From assembly GCF_920984735.1 (NCBI RefSeq), contig NZ_CAKLBU010000007.1, forward strand, positions 179,193 to 243,192: 64,000 nucleotides of DNA. The letters are read 5' to 3'. Shown piece by piece: positions 44,974 to 54,084 of this stretch (its first letter is position 1; the number at the start of each line of letters is the position of its first letter). Made by a program: the position numbers and the translations under genes. Source of the DNA: Pedobacter sp. Leaf250. GTDB lineage: Bacteria > Bacteroidota > Bacteroidia > Sphingobacteriales > Sphingobacteriaceae. The notes beneath the pieces were generated by a model. The model was not told where the DNA came from and did not search any database. It was given only the letters and a program-made list of their open reading frames with translations.

Positions 44974-46017
44974 ATGAATACCGATTTTAGATCCGTTAAT
45001 CAACCATTTTCCAACACCATAGTTATTGATGGAATAACCTATTTGTACTTCGGTGGTACCGCTTACCTGGGTATTCCTCAAAACCAGGATTTTATAAATT
45101 TGTATATCGATGGCTTAAAAAAGTTTGGTTTAAATAATGGCACTAGTCGCAACAACAATATTCAATTGGGTATTTATGAGGATGGCGAGCGTGAAGCTGC
45201 AAGAAGATTTGGTGCAGAAAGTGCGCTAATTACTTCAAGCGGTTACCTGGCTGCCCAACTCACCGTTAAAGCTTTGGCGCCATTTGGTAAAGTGATTTAT
45301 GCGCCAAATACTCATCCGGCACTTTGGCTCCACGAAACTCCAAAAACTTCAGCTTCCTACTTTATTGAATGGAAAAAAGAAACGATTGTAAAAATCAATT
45401 CATCTGCAGATAAAAACTGGGTTTTGATTAGCAATTCTATGAATAATCTTTTCCCAGAAATTTTTGATTTTGATTTTCTGGAGGAAATTCTTTCCGATAA
45501 AAATATATGGTTAATTGTAGATGATTCGCATGGAATTGGTGTAAATAATACTGGAAATAGTGCTTATTCGACATTGCCAAAACTCAAAAACATAGAAGTT
45601 GTAGTTGTTGCATCAATGGCCAAAGCACTTGGTGTTGATGCAGGTATAGTTTTAGGATCGCAAAGAATTATAGCGCAATTAAAACAAACCAATATTTTCG
45701 TAGGCGCCTCACCCCCATCAGCTGCTGGCATTTATGCTTTTATCCATGCTGAAGAAATATACCGCAATGCCTGGAAAAAGCTTCAACAAAACATCATTCA
45801 TTTTACCAACGCTTTAAATTTAACATGGAAGTTTGAACAAGGTTTTCCTGCTTTCTTTTATAACTATGCCAATTTCGCAGCTGATTTGATAAAGCAAAAC
45901 ATCCTGATATCTTCTTTTCCATACCCCAAACCAGATAGCGAACCTATAAACAGGATTATTTTAAGCAGCTGGCATCAGCCAGAAGATATAAACCGATTAA
46001 TATCTGCGTTAAATTAA
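44974..46017 (+). CDS. PLP-dependent aminotransferase, BioF/KBL-like
   Basis: 347 residues, fold-type I alpha-oxoamine synthase family, slightly shorter than BioF or KBL. Marks: GLNNGTSRNN near the N-terminus, LIVDDSHGIGV (Asp and His contacting PLP) and VVASMAKALGVDAG with Lys217 as the likely Schiff-base lysine. No biotin-synthesis gene is adjacent. It follows the GH18 gene by four bases; this pairing suggests a different substrate from 7-oxononanoate synthesis, perhaps in amino-sugar or wall-peptide metabolism. Confidence 0.82.
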   Translation: MNTDFRSVNQPFSNTIVIDGITYLYFGGTAYLGIPQNQDFINLYIDGLKKFGLNNGTSRNNNIQLGIYEDGEREAARRFGAESALITSSGYLAAQLTVKALAPFGKVIYAPNTHPALWLHETPKTSASYFIEWKKETIVKINSSADKNWVLISNSMNNLFPEIFDFDFLEEILSDKNIWLIVDDSHGIGVNNTGNSAYSTLPKLKNIEVVVVASMAKALGVDAGIVLGSQRIIAQLKQTNIFVGASPPSAAGIYAFIHAEEIYRNAWKKLQQNIIHFTNALNLTWKFEQGFPAFFYNYANFAADLIKQNILISSFPYPKPDSEPINRIILSSWHQPEDINRLISALN

Positions 46018-46094
46018 AATTATTAGCAATTGAATAAATTAACACTATATTTATTTCAAGCTAACACTAACCAGGTAGTTTTGAGCCATCAAGC

Positions 46095-46643
46095 GTGTCG
46101 AACTATATCCAAAATATTAAAGAAGGAAATCATTTGTCATTTGAAATAGTTTTCAAATTGTGGCATAGAAAAGTTTATGCTTATTTTTTTAAGAAAACAG
46201 CTTCAGAAGATCAGGCCGAGGAATTAACACAACTGGCATTTATCAAACTTTGGCGTTTTAAGCACACCCTTTCCGAAGACTTTACGCTTGACGTGCAGCT
46301 TTTTAAAATTGCCAAAACTACTTTACTTGATTACTTTAAAAAACTGGCGAACGATAGTCGAAACTTAAAAGGTTATCACGAAGGGTTATCTGAAATAGCA
46401 GCAGAAGAATCGAAATTATTTGATGCCAAGCAAGAATTAGAAGTAGTATTAAATTGTTTGCCGCCAACACGAAAGCAAGTATTTGTGCTTAATCGTCTTC
46501 ATGGTTATTCCTATAAAGAAATAGCCGAAAAACTTTCCATATCGCCACGAACCGTTGAGAAACACATTTCTTTAGCCATGAAACAGTTAAATGGATATGC
46601 CTATACTCCATTTCTGGTGATCCTTTTAAGTTTTCTTAAATAA
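46095..46643 (+). CDS. ECF-type sigma factor of the FecI/SusC-linked group
   Basis: 182 residues with GTG start at 46095. Region 2: HLSFEIVFKLWHRKVYAYFF, then AEELTQLAFIKLWRF. Region 4: LPPTRKQVFVLNRLHGYSYK, then ISPRTVEKHISLAMKQL. It is followed 60 bases later by a FecR-type anti-sigma and then SusC/SusD, the standard sigma-regulated uptake set of Bacteroidota. Confidence 0.92.
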   Translation: MSNYIQNIKEGNHLSFEIVFKLWHRKVYAYFFKKTASEDQAEELTQLAFIKLWRFKHTLSEDFTLDVQLFKIAKTTLLDYFKKLANDSRNLKGYHEGLSEIAAEESKLFDAKQELEVVLNCLPPTRKQVFVLNRLHGYSYKEIAEKLSISPRTVEKHISLAMKQLNGYAYTPFLVILLSFLK

Positions 46644-46703
46644 ATCAGATTTAATTTTTTTCCGTTACGGGTTTTCTTTGCATTCAATCGTATTGGTATA
46701 TAT

Positions 46704-47723
46704 ATGAATGTTTCTGATCAGCTGTTAGATAAATATTTCAAGAATAAATGTACACCAGAAGAAAAACTTGCGGTGGAAAGTTATTTGCGGGAAATTGATG
46801 AGTTGCCAGATCATTTGGCTCCTAAAGAGGAATGGGACGATGCCGAAGATTTTCCGATGTCGTACGAAAAAAGCGATTTGATGTTCGAGGAAATTAAACG
46901 TCAAACCCTCGGAAATAAGCACAAAAATTTATGGCTTAAAATTACTTCAATTGCCGCCACTATTTTGGTTATTGCAGGTATCAGTTTTTACTTTTTGCAA
47001 ACACCAGCATTAAAACAGCAGATAGCAAGAATAACACCTGATAAGATTGAAAAAATCAATGAGATTAATTGGAAATCGATTGTAAATTATACTGATAAAA
47101 TCCAGGAAATTATCCTTCCAGACCAATCTACAGTTAAAATTTATCCAGGCGCAGAGATAAGATATGCGATGCCTTTTGTCTCGAAAAAACGCGAAATCTT
47201 TTTAGAAGGTAAGAGTTATTTTCAGGTTACGAAAGATAAAAAACATCCATTTGTAGTTTATGCCAAAGGTGTTTCCACCACTGCGTTAGGCACATCATTC
47301 ACCATTACTGCAAATACAAAAAGCAAAATTATTGAGGTGCAATTACACACAGGCAAAGTTTGGGTTAAGGACATCGACTCCGTAGGCAAAAATGCGATGT
47401 TCAGTAAAATTCTGCTCCCTGGAAATGCACTGGTATTTAACAGAATTGAAAACGAGTTAAAAGTTGAAAAACAAAATATAATCATTGCTAAGAATACAAA
47501 ATCAGAGTTGATCTTCACACAGGCGCCACTGGTAGACGTGCTTACAAAACTAGAGCAGCATTACAAAATCAAAATAAAATACAATGCTGAAGATCTTTCG
47601 GAAATTTCTTTTACAGGAACGCTAAACTTAAACCAAACCATAAACAAAATACTTACAGAGTTAACAGAACTAAACAAACTAAAACAGGAAAAAATAGCCG
47701 AAGGTTACCTTGTTAAAAAATAA
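46704..47723 (+). CDS. FecR-type anti-sigma factor
   Basis: 339 residues. Cytoplasmic N-terminus (1-75), one membrane helix (about 79-98), FecR domain with DQSTVKIYPGAEIRYAMPFV and FLEGKSYFQVTKDKKHPFVV, then a DUF4974 domain at the C-terminus (APLVDVLTKLEQHYKIKIKY). It holds the ECF sigma factor and passes on a periplasmic signal. The SusC gene starts about 90 bases downstream. Confidence 0.92.
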   Translation: MNVSDQLLDKYFKNKCTPEEKLAVESYLREIDELPDHLAPKEEWDDAEDFPMSYEKSDLMFEEIKRQTLGNKHKNLWLKITSIAATILVIAGISFYFLQTPALKQQIARITPDKIEKINEINWKSIVNYTDKIQEIILPDQSTVKIYPGAEIRYAMPFVSKKREIFLEGKSYFQVTKDKKHPFVVYAKGVSTTALGTSFTITANTKSKIIEVQLHTGKVWVKDIDSVGKNAMFSKILLPGNALVFNRIENELKVEKQNIIIAKNTKSELIFTQAPLVDVLTKLEQHYKIKIKYNAEDLSEISFTGTLNLNQTINKILTELTELNKLKQEKIAEGYLVKK

Positions 47724-47813
47724 AAACAAACAAATATTACCGAAGAACTAAACTGCCCAAAAGTGCAGAATGGAGATTCTATTGCCTTAAACAAACAAAT
47801 TAATCATTGTACT

Positions 47814-50800
47814 ATGCTTAGAAAATTTACAAAACACTTGTTGTTTTGCTTGCTGATTTTATCAGTAACAGCAACGGCCTGGGCTCAAACTTCAGAGATC
47901 ACCGGGATTGTAAAAGATGAGACCGGCGCTCCGCTAATTGGCGCCTCCATTGTTTTACTCAACACCAAAACCAACGAAAAGAAGGGTATCATGGTAAATC
48001 CCGATGGTAAATTCCAAATTACAGGTTTAACTGCTGGTGTACCATACAACATCAGTGCTTCCTTTATTGGTTACACCACTAAAACCATTGAGAACTATTT
48101 ACTAAAAGCAGGCGAACAAGCTACTTTGCTTATACAACTAAACCCAGCGGCATCATCATTAACAGATGTTGTGGTGGTAGGTTATGGTAGCCAGAAAAAG
48201 AAAGATGTAACTACGGCAATCGCCAGCATTAAGGCTTCTGATTTAGAAAACCAACCCATCAACAATGCAGCCGAAGCCATGGTAGGTAAAATGGCAGGTG
48301 TTCAGGTTTCGCAAGGATCGGGTACGCCTGGTGGCGCTTTAGCCATTAAAGTACGTGGCGTTGGTACCATTACAGCTGGTTCAAATCCGCTGTATGTAAT
48401 TGATGGAGTGCCAATTTCAAATGATAACATTAACACGATCAACACCAATGACATTGCTTCTATTGAGGTGCTTAAAGACGCCTCATCTGCGGCCATTTAT
48501 GGTTCCCGTGGATCAAACGGTGTGGTTTTAATTACTACCAAACAAGGTAAAACAGGTGCGGCTGCAATTAGCGTGAACAGTTATACCGGATGGCAGAATT
48601 TAGCACACAAAATTGATATGATGGATGCTTATCAATATGCGCAAATGACGCTTGAATCGAGAAATAACACCTATGCTGACGCAATGGACGCGATTAATAG
48701 AAGGAATGCTGCAACTGGTTTACCTACCATTAATTACAACATCAACGATAGCAACGCACAGCGATTGGTTAATTCTGGCAACAATACGAGTGCAGTAATC
48801 CCAACTGAAATTCTTCCTTATTTAGCCGGACAACAAGGCCTAACCAATACTGATTGGCAAGATGAAATTTTCAGAACTGCAAAAATTCAAAACCATTCGG
48901 TATCTGCTTCCGGTGGTAGCGATGCCATGAAATATTACGCTTCGTTAGAGTATTTTGATCAAGATGGTATTATTTTGAACAGCGGCTTTAAACGTTATAG
49001 TGGCCGATTGAATCTGGAAGGAAATAAAGGAATTTTTAGATACGGAATAAACATCACGCCATCAGTAATCAAAGAAAAAAGATTAAATGCAAACGGTGCT
49101 TATAATGCAGGAAACGCAAATGGTTTAAACACCGGAGGCATTGTGGCTTCGGCGCTTCATTATTCTCCACTCTGGCCAGTTTATAATGCAAACGGAAGTT
49201 TCAGTTTTGCTCAAAATTCATGGAGTCCTGGTCAGGTAACTACATTGCCAAATGGATCTGCTGTTACAGGTAATGGCGAAACTCAAGCTTGGAACCCAGT
49301 TGCTCTTGCCATGTTGCAGAAAGATGATGTGGGCTCAAACAGGTTAACAGGTAGCACATTTGTAGAGGCTGCCATAATAAAGGATTTGAAATACAAAATT
49401 CAATTAGGTATCGATCTTTTTAATAGCAGTGAAGACACTTTCCGTCCTTCTATTATACCACTTTCGAATACTGCTGGTAATCCCTTATCGGATGCACAGG
49501 CAAGTTCTAGAACAATTAAAGAACTTAACATTTTATTGGAGCAAACCTTAAACTATAATAAAACTATAGGCGATCATAGTATCAATGCGTTATTGGGCTG
49601 GTCTACTCAAAAAGATGATTTAAGTGGGAACTACGCAGCAGCAACCAGAGGCTTTATCAGTGATCAAATTGAATATTTAAGCGCTGGTTTAGTAACTACA
49701 GGTACTTCAACCAGACAACAATGGTCGTTGGCTTCAGGAATTGCCAGACTGCAATACAGCTATAAAGGCAAATATCTATTCACAGGTTCGGTAAGGGCCG
49801 ACGGATCATCGAGATTTGGAACCAACAACAAATGGGGTTATTTTCCATCAGCTTCTGTGGGATGGAGATTATCAGAAGAAAATTTCTTAAAAGATGCTAA
49901 AGCAATTTCTGATTTGAAAATTAGAGCAAGTTTGGGTCAAACTGGTAACTTTAATATTCCAAACTATTTGGCTCAAGGCGCAATGACCAATTATGGTTAT
50001 GTTTTTGGCGGAGGAACTCCAGGTGTAGTAAATGGTGCAGCGCCTTTTGCACAACCTAATGATGACTTAAGCTGGGAGAAAACAACACAATTAAATGTAG
50101 GTTTCGATGCGGCATTTTTCAACAATAAATTAACCTTATCAATTGATGCCTATAACAGTAACACCACCGATCTATTGTTAAATGTTCCTGTGCCTTTGAG
50201 TACTGGTTTTTCTACTGAACTAAAAAATATTGGTAAAGTAAATAACAAGGGTATCGATATTAACTTGGGTACGCAACAACAATTTGGCGCTGTAAAATGG
50301 ACAGCCAGTGGTAACTTCTCTAAAAACAAGAATAAAGTGGTAGAATTGGGCCCTGGCAATGCAGATATCATTAGCACAGGTTCTGTTGCCAATGCATATT
50401 TCTTAACCAGAGTGGGCGAGCCAATTGGATCGTATTATTTGCCAGTTGTTTTGGGCGTTTTTGCGAATCAGGCCGAAGTAAATGCATATCCTCATTATTT
50501 GGATACACAAGGCAACTATGATTTGAACACTTCAAAGCCAGGCGATTTTAAATTTAAGGATGTGGATGGCGATGGCATAATTGACTTAACTAAGGATCGC
50601 GAAATTGTGGGTAATTACCTGCCAAAATTCGCTTATGGTTTTGCTACATCAGCAGAATATAAAGGCATTGATTTAAATGTTTCGATGCAAGGGGTTTACG
50701 GCAATAAAATCCTTAATCTTTCCCGTAGATATTTTGCAAACAAGGAAGGAAACATGAATAACATGATCAGCTCGTTGGATAGATGGGTTTCTGAAGCAAA

Positions 50801-51125
50801 TCCGGGCAGCGGTCAAGATGTAAGGGCTAATCGTGTTGCAAAAGGTAGCAACGGCACAACTTCTACATGGCATGTGGAAGATGGTTCTTATCTGCGTATT
50901 CGTAACATTGCTTTGGGTTACACATTCCCAACAGATTTAATTAAGAAACTTTCTTTAACCAAAGTTAGATTATACGTTTCGATGCAAAATCCATTTACAT
51001 TTACAAAATACACTGGTTACAATCCAGAGGTCACCAATCGTTCGGCTGCAACCACAAATGGTGAAGATTACGGTGTTTATCCAACGGCGAAAACAACATC
51101 AATCGGTTTAAACATCACTCTATAA
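47814..51125 (+). CDS. SusC/RagA family TonB-dependent outer-membrane transporter
   Basis: 1,103 residues from the ATG at 47814, which gives a clean signal peptide (MLRKFTKHLLFCLLILSVTA then WAQ). An in-frame GTG 51 bases upstream is less likely because it would bury the signal peptide. Domain order: carboxypeptidase-regulatory-like (ITGIVKDETGAPLIGASIVL), TonB box region (DVVVVGYGSQKKKDVTTAI), plug and 22-stranded barrel. The signal-transduction STN domain is absent. It imports a glycan or peptide together with the SusD one base downstream. Substrate cannot be inferred. Confidence 0.95.
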   Translation: MLRKFTKHLLFCLLILSVTATAWAQTSEITGIVKDETGAPLIGASIVLLNTKTNEKKGIMVNPDGKFQITGLTAGVPYNISASFIGYTTKTIENYLLKAGEQATLLIQLNPAASSLTDVVVVGYGSQKKKDVTTAIASIKASDLENQPINNAAEAMVGKMAGVQVSQGSGTPGGALAIKVRGVGTITAGSNPLYVIDGVPISNDNINTINTNDIASIEVLKDASSAAIYGSRGSNGVVLITTKQGKTGAAAISVNSYTGWQNLAHKIDMMDAYQYAQMTLESRNNTYADAMDAINRRNAATGLPTINYNINDSNAQRLVNSGNNTSAVIPTEILPYLAGQQGLTNTDWQDEIFRTAKIQNHSVSASGGSDAMKYYASLEYFDQDGIILNSGFKRYSGRLNLEGNKGIFRYGINITPSVIKEKRLNANGAYNAGNANGLNTGGIVASALHYSPLWPVYNANGSFSFAQNSWSPGQVTTLPNGSAVTGNGETQAWNPVALAMLQKDDVGSNRLTGSTFVEAAIIKDLKYKIQLGIDLFNSSEDTFRPSIIPLSNTAGNPLSDAQASSRTIKELNILLEQTLNYNKTIGDHSINALLGWSTQKDDLSGNYAAATRGFISDQIEYLSAGLVTTGTSTRQQWSLASGIARLQYSYKGKYLFTGSVRADGSSRFGTNNKWGYFPSASVGWRLSEENFLKDAKAISDLKIRASLGQTGNFNIPNYLAQGAMTNYGYVFGGGTPGVVNGAAPFAQPNDDLSWEKTTQLNVGFDAAFFNNKLTLSIDAYNSNTTDLLLNVPVPLSTGFSTELKNIGKVNNKGIDINLGTQQQFGAVKWTASGNFSKNKNKVVELGPGNADIISTGSVANAYFLTRVGEPIGSYYLPVVLGVFANQAEVNAYPHYLDTQGNYDLNTSKPGDFKFKDVDGDGIIDLTKDREIVGNYLPKFAYGFATSAEYKGIDLNVSMQGVYGNKILNLSRRYFANKEGNMNNMISSLDRWVSEANPGSGQDVRANRVAKGSNGTTSTWHVEDGSYLRIRNIALGYTFPTDLIKKLSLTKVRLYVSMQNPFTFTKYTGYNPEVTNRSAATTNGEDYGVYPTAKTTSIGLNITL

Positions 51126-51126
51126 A

Positions 51127-52506
51127 ATGAAGATCATGAATAAATATATCATACCAATTTTAGCATGTGGCTTAATCGTTTCAGCTACATCCTGCAAAAA
51201 GTTTTTAGATTTAAAACCTTTGGATTCTTATACCGAAAACACGTTTTATGTTGATGAGAAGGGTTTACAAGGCGGCTTGGTAAGCTGTTACGATGCTTTG
51301 CAAACCGACAGTTTGTACGGCAATAACATATTAACTTTAGGCGAAATCCGTGGAGATAACGTTACCGATAACGATCCAGGTTCTGGAGCAGGTGTACGTA
51401 ATTCCATCGAAGTATTTTCAGAAACCTCTGCCAATAATATTTTAGCAGCATCTTGGCAAGGGCATTACAAAGCAATTTATCGCAGCAACATTGTGTTGGA
51501 TAGAGCCCCTGGTATTTCAATGGCTGATGCCGCAAAAAACCAAATTATCGGTCAGGCGAAGTTTATCAGAGCACTTAGCTATTTCAACTTAACCCGTTTA
51601 TGGGGCAATGTTCCTTTGGTACTTACAGTTCAAAAAACTGCCGAAGCAAGAGAAAATGTTCGTGCAACATCTGCACAGGTTTATCAGCAAATTATTGCCG
51701 ATTTAACCGATGCAGGGAGTAAATTACCGCTAACCTGGGCCGATGCACAACGTGGCAGGGCAACAAGTTATGCCGCATCAGCTTTGCTTGCTAAAGTTTA
51801 CTTATATCAAAAAAGATATGATTTAGTGGTTTCTACATTACAGCCATTAGCTACCGCGATTTATGCAGGAACAGTTTTATCGGTTGTGCCACAAACCACA
51901 ACTTTCCCTAGTGGGATGAAAACAAGTAAAGATGTAATTTTTGCAGTTCAATATTTAAATGGTGGAGTTAGAGAAGCGGTAAACCAGGATAACCGTTACC
52001 GAAATAACAATAACACCAATACAATTACGATTCCACAAGCGATTTTTGAAACGGCAGATAACCGCAGAGCATTGGTTGCACCTACTGGTACGGGTGCCCG
52101 CCCCGGGAAATTCAATAGTCCGGTTTCTAATTCAACAGAAGTTAGTGGCGATTTTCCAATTATCCGTTGTGCCGATGTATTGCTGATGTATGCCGAAGCA
52201 TTAAACGAAGTAGCTTATGGAAATACTGAAGCGTTTAAAGCACTAAATACTGTGCGTACAAACGCTGCCGCTACCAATAAAACCGCAGCAACATTAACTT
52301 CGCAAACAGACTTTAGAACGGCTGTTTATTTGGAACGCAGATTAGAATTGGCTTTGGAAGCAGATCGCTGGTTCGACATCGTAAGAACCAGTCAGATGCC
52401 AACAGTTTTCCCTGGTATTCCTGCTTTTAGAGCAATATATCCTGTGCCTCAAGCCGAAATAGATAATGTAAATAACAAATCGGGCTGGCAAAATACGGGC
52501 TACTAA
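51127..52506 (+). CDS. SusD/RagB family surface nutrient-binding lipoprotein
   Basis: 459 residues. Lipobox SATSC (Cys23). SusD N-terminus FLDLKPLDSYTENTFYVDEK and the C-terminal block ADRWFDIVRTSQMPTVFPG are characteristic. It caps the SusC barrel and captures the substrate. Start is either ATG at 51127 or 51136; both keep the signal peptide. SusC ends one base earlier, and a terminator follows, so no enzyme genes belong to the same transcript downstream. Confidence 0.95.
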   Translation: MKIMNKYIIPILACGLIVSATSCKKFLDLKPLDSYTENTFYVDEKGLQGGLVSCYDALQTDSLYGNNILTLGEIRGDNVTDNDPGSGAGVRNSIEVFSETSANNILAASWQGHYKAIYRSNIVLDRAPGISMADAAKNQIIGQAKFIRALSYFNLTRLWGNVPLVLTVQKTAEARENVRATSAQVYQQIIADLTDAGSKLPLTWADAQRGRATSYAASALLAKVYLYQKRYDLVVSTLQPLATAIYAGTVLSVVPQTTTFPSGMKTSKDVIFAVQYLNGGVREAVNQDNRYRNNNNTNTITIPQAIFETADNRRALVAPTGTGARPGKFNSPVSNSTEVSGDFPIIRCADVLLMYAEALNEVAYGNTEAFKALNTVRTNAAATNKTAATLTSQTDFRTAVYLERRLELALEADRWFDIVRTSQMPTVFPGIPAFRAIYPVPQAEIDNVNNKSGWQNTGY

Positions 52507-52522
52507 ATTAATAAAGTGATAC

Positions 52523-52558
52523 AAAGCCGGCATTCTGAAAAAGAACGCCGGCTTTTTT
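52523..52558 (+). terminator. Rho-independent terminator after SusD
   Basis: AAAGCCGGC and GCCGGCTTT arms with extra TTCT/AGAA pairs, followed by a six-base T-run. It lies 16 bases after the SusD stop. Confidence 0.9.
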
Positions 52559-52608
52559 GTGCATGAATAAGTTTTTCCTTATCCGATAAATTTTCTAATC
52601 TTTATAAA

Positions 52609-53109
52609 ATGAAACGACTGATTTTATTATTCTCGCTAAGTTTTCTATTCTCTACTGCAATTTTGGCTCAAACAACAGAAGTTTGGGTAGTTCGCCATGC
52701 TGAAAAAGATAAATCCAATCCTGAAGATAAAGATCCAAATCTTTCTGATGAGGGCAGAATTAGAGCAGGCGATTTAGCTACATTTTTAAAGAAAGTTAAG
52801 TTCGATGCAGGCTTCACTACGCCATATAAAAGAACGCACCAAACCCTGGATTCATTAATTATCCCCAAAGTAATTGATTATAAGGACGCGAAATCTCTTG
52901 TAGATTCTGTTAAGAAAAACTATGCCGGAAAAACCGTAATTGTTGCAGCACATTCCAATACGGCGTTAGAAATTATTGAAGCTTTCGGTGGAAAACGACC
53001 AATGGAAATGCTCACTGATGATGATTATGATTATATTTTTCGACTAACTGTTAAAGATGATAAAGCAAAAGTGAAAAAGGATCAGTTTGGCAGACCACAC
53101 CATTTGTAG
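52609..53109 (+). CDS. Exported histidine phosphatase superfamily protein
   Basis: 166 residues with a signal peptide of about 20 residues ending ILAQ. The catalytic RHG-type motif is VVRHAEKD (nucleophile His30), with a second conserved His in AAHSNTALEIIEAFGG. Members act on phosphate esters; this one should work in the periplasm. Substrate unknown. It is expressed alone after the SusD terminator. Confidence 0.88.
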   Translation: MKRLILLFSLSFLFSTAILAQTTEVWVVRHAEKDKSNPEDKDPNLSDEGRIRAGDLATFLKKVKFDAGFTTPYKRTHQTLDSLIIPKVIDYKDAKSLVDSVKKNYAGKTVIVAAHSNTALEIIEAFGGKRPMEMLTDDDYDYIFRLTVKDDKAKVKKDQFGRPHHL

Positions 53110-53310
53110 TCGATCACTTTAACGTAAACACCTCCTACCGCTGTACTGAACATTCGGAGTAGTATTTTTTTCTATCTTCTTATTCTTTATTGCCTGAAAA
53201 AAGTTCAGGATGACGACCAATCATATAGGGTTTCAAAACAATACGCCTGATAGCCCCTCTCCATCGGTGGTATACCAATGAACTAATGGCAAATGAACCA
53301 ATAAGCTAAC

Positions 53311-53988
53311 CTAAAGTTTCTCAAAAGGGATATCCATCAAATCGTAACTTTGCCAGCCAGAAAAATCGTAATGCCACCATTCATTGTCCAATACATTCAT
53401 TTGATATTTCTTCATGGTGCTAATTAACAAATCGCGATTCTTTTTAACCTCTGGTGTAACGGGTTCATAGTTGGCGGCGGCGGCACCCGAAAAGCTATCG
53501 TAAGGGGTAGCCATTGCAACTTCTTTTCCAGTTTTAAGATTAATTAAAGTTAAGTCAACCGCACAACCGCGATTGTGTTTAGAACCCTTTGCTGGGTTAG
53601 CCACAAAGTTTTTATCACTGGCTTTTTTGTAAAATTCCACCGTGATGGCATAAGGACGATAACCATCAAAAATTTTTAATCCGTAACCTTTTTTATTTAA
53701 TTCTTTTTGAATTTTCTTTAGCGACTCCACAACCGGTTTACGAGCAAAGGCTCTCGCCTGTTTGTACATCACCTGTTTCATAAAGTTATTCTTTGTTGCA
53801 TAGCGAATATCCAATTTGATATTAGGAATGGCTTTTTTAATTTCCACCAATTCATTATTTGGATTGGTTTTTACCGAAGCCAGGTATTGATTGTAAGAAT
53901 TGACTACAACAAGCTTTGATGGCGAACTGGTTTGAGCAACAGAAGAAAATGATAGGATCAGGAATAAAAAAAGGAGTTTAATTTTCAT
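53311..53988 (-). CDS. VanX/DdpX-like D-alanyl-D-alanine dipeptidase (M15)
   Basis: 225 residues with a signal peptide (about residues 1-19, ending SVAQ). Zinc ligands: SxHxxGxAxD as SKHNRGCAVD (His138, Asp145) and NEWWHY (Glu203 base, His206 ligand), the complete M15D set. By family knowledge it hydrolyses D-Ala-D-Ala or related wall dipeptides in the periplasm, for recycling and not glycopeptide resistance, since no VanA/VanH partners are near. Confidence 0.92.
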   Translation of the reverse strand: MKIKLLFLFLILSFSSVAQTSSPSKLVVVNSYNQYLASVKTNPNNELVEIKKAIPNIKLDIRYATKNNFMKQVMYKQARAFARKPVVESLKKIQKELNKKGYGLKIFDGYRPYAITVEFYKKASDKNFVANPAKGSKHNRGCAVDLTLINLKTGKEVAMATPYDSFSGAAAANYEPVTPEVKKNRDLLISTMKKYQMNVLDNEWWHYDFSGWQSYDLMDIPFEKL

Positions 53989-54010
53989 AGCGGCATTTCT
54001 AAAAAGAGGT

Positions 54011-54074
54011 CGTCATTGCAAGGTAAGAAGCAATCTATTTAGCGAGTGAGATTGCTTCGTGCCCCGCAATGACG
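54011..54074. repeat. Palindromic CATTGC element, copy 1
   Basis: CGTCATTGC (54011-54019) and its complement GCAATGACG (54066-54074) form the ends; inner arms GAAGCAATCT and AGATTGCTTC lie between. Related copies are at 55905-55986 and 63754-63780. A REP-like intergenic element downstream of the alanine dehydrogenase gene. Confidence 0.7.
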
Positions 54075-54084
54075 ATAAGTGAGA

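Noticed and set aside
43944..52506. Chitin-utilisation locus formed by GH18 plus SusC/SusD
   Set aside because: The sigma/FecR pair and the BioF-like gene separate them, SusD is followed by a terminator, and no other chitin genes are present.
53193..53209. Small hairpin CCTGAA / TTCAGG after the histidine phosphatase gene
   Set aside because: No T-run follows, and it looks like a fragment of a common intergenic repeat; not supported as a terminator.
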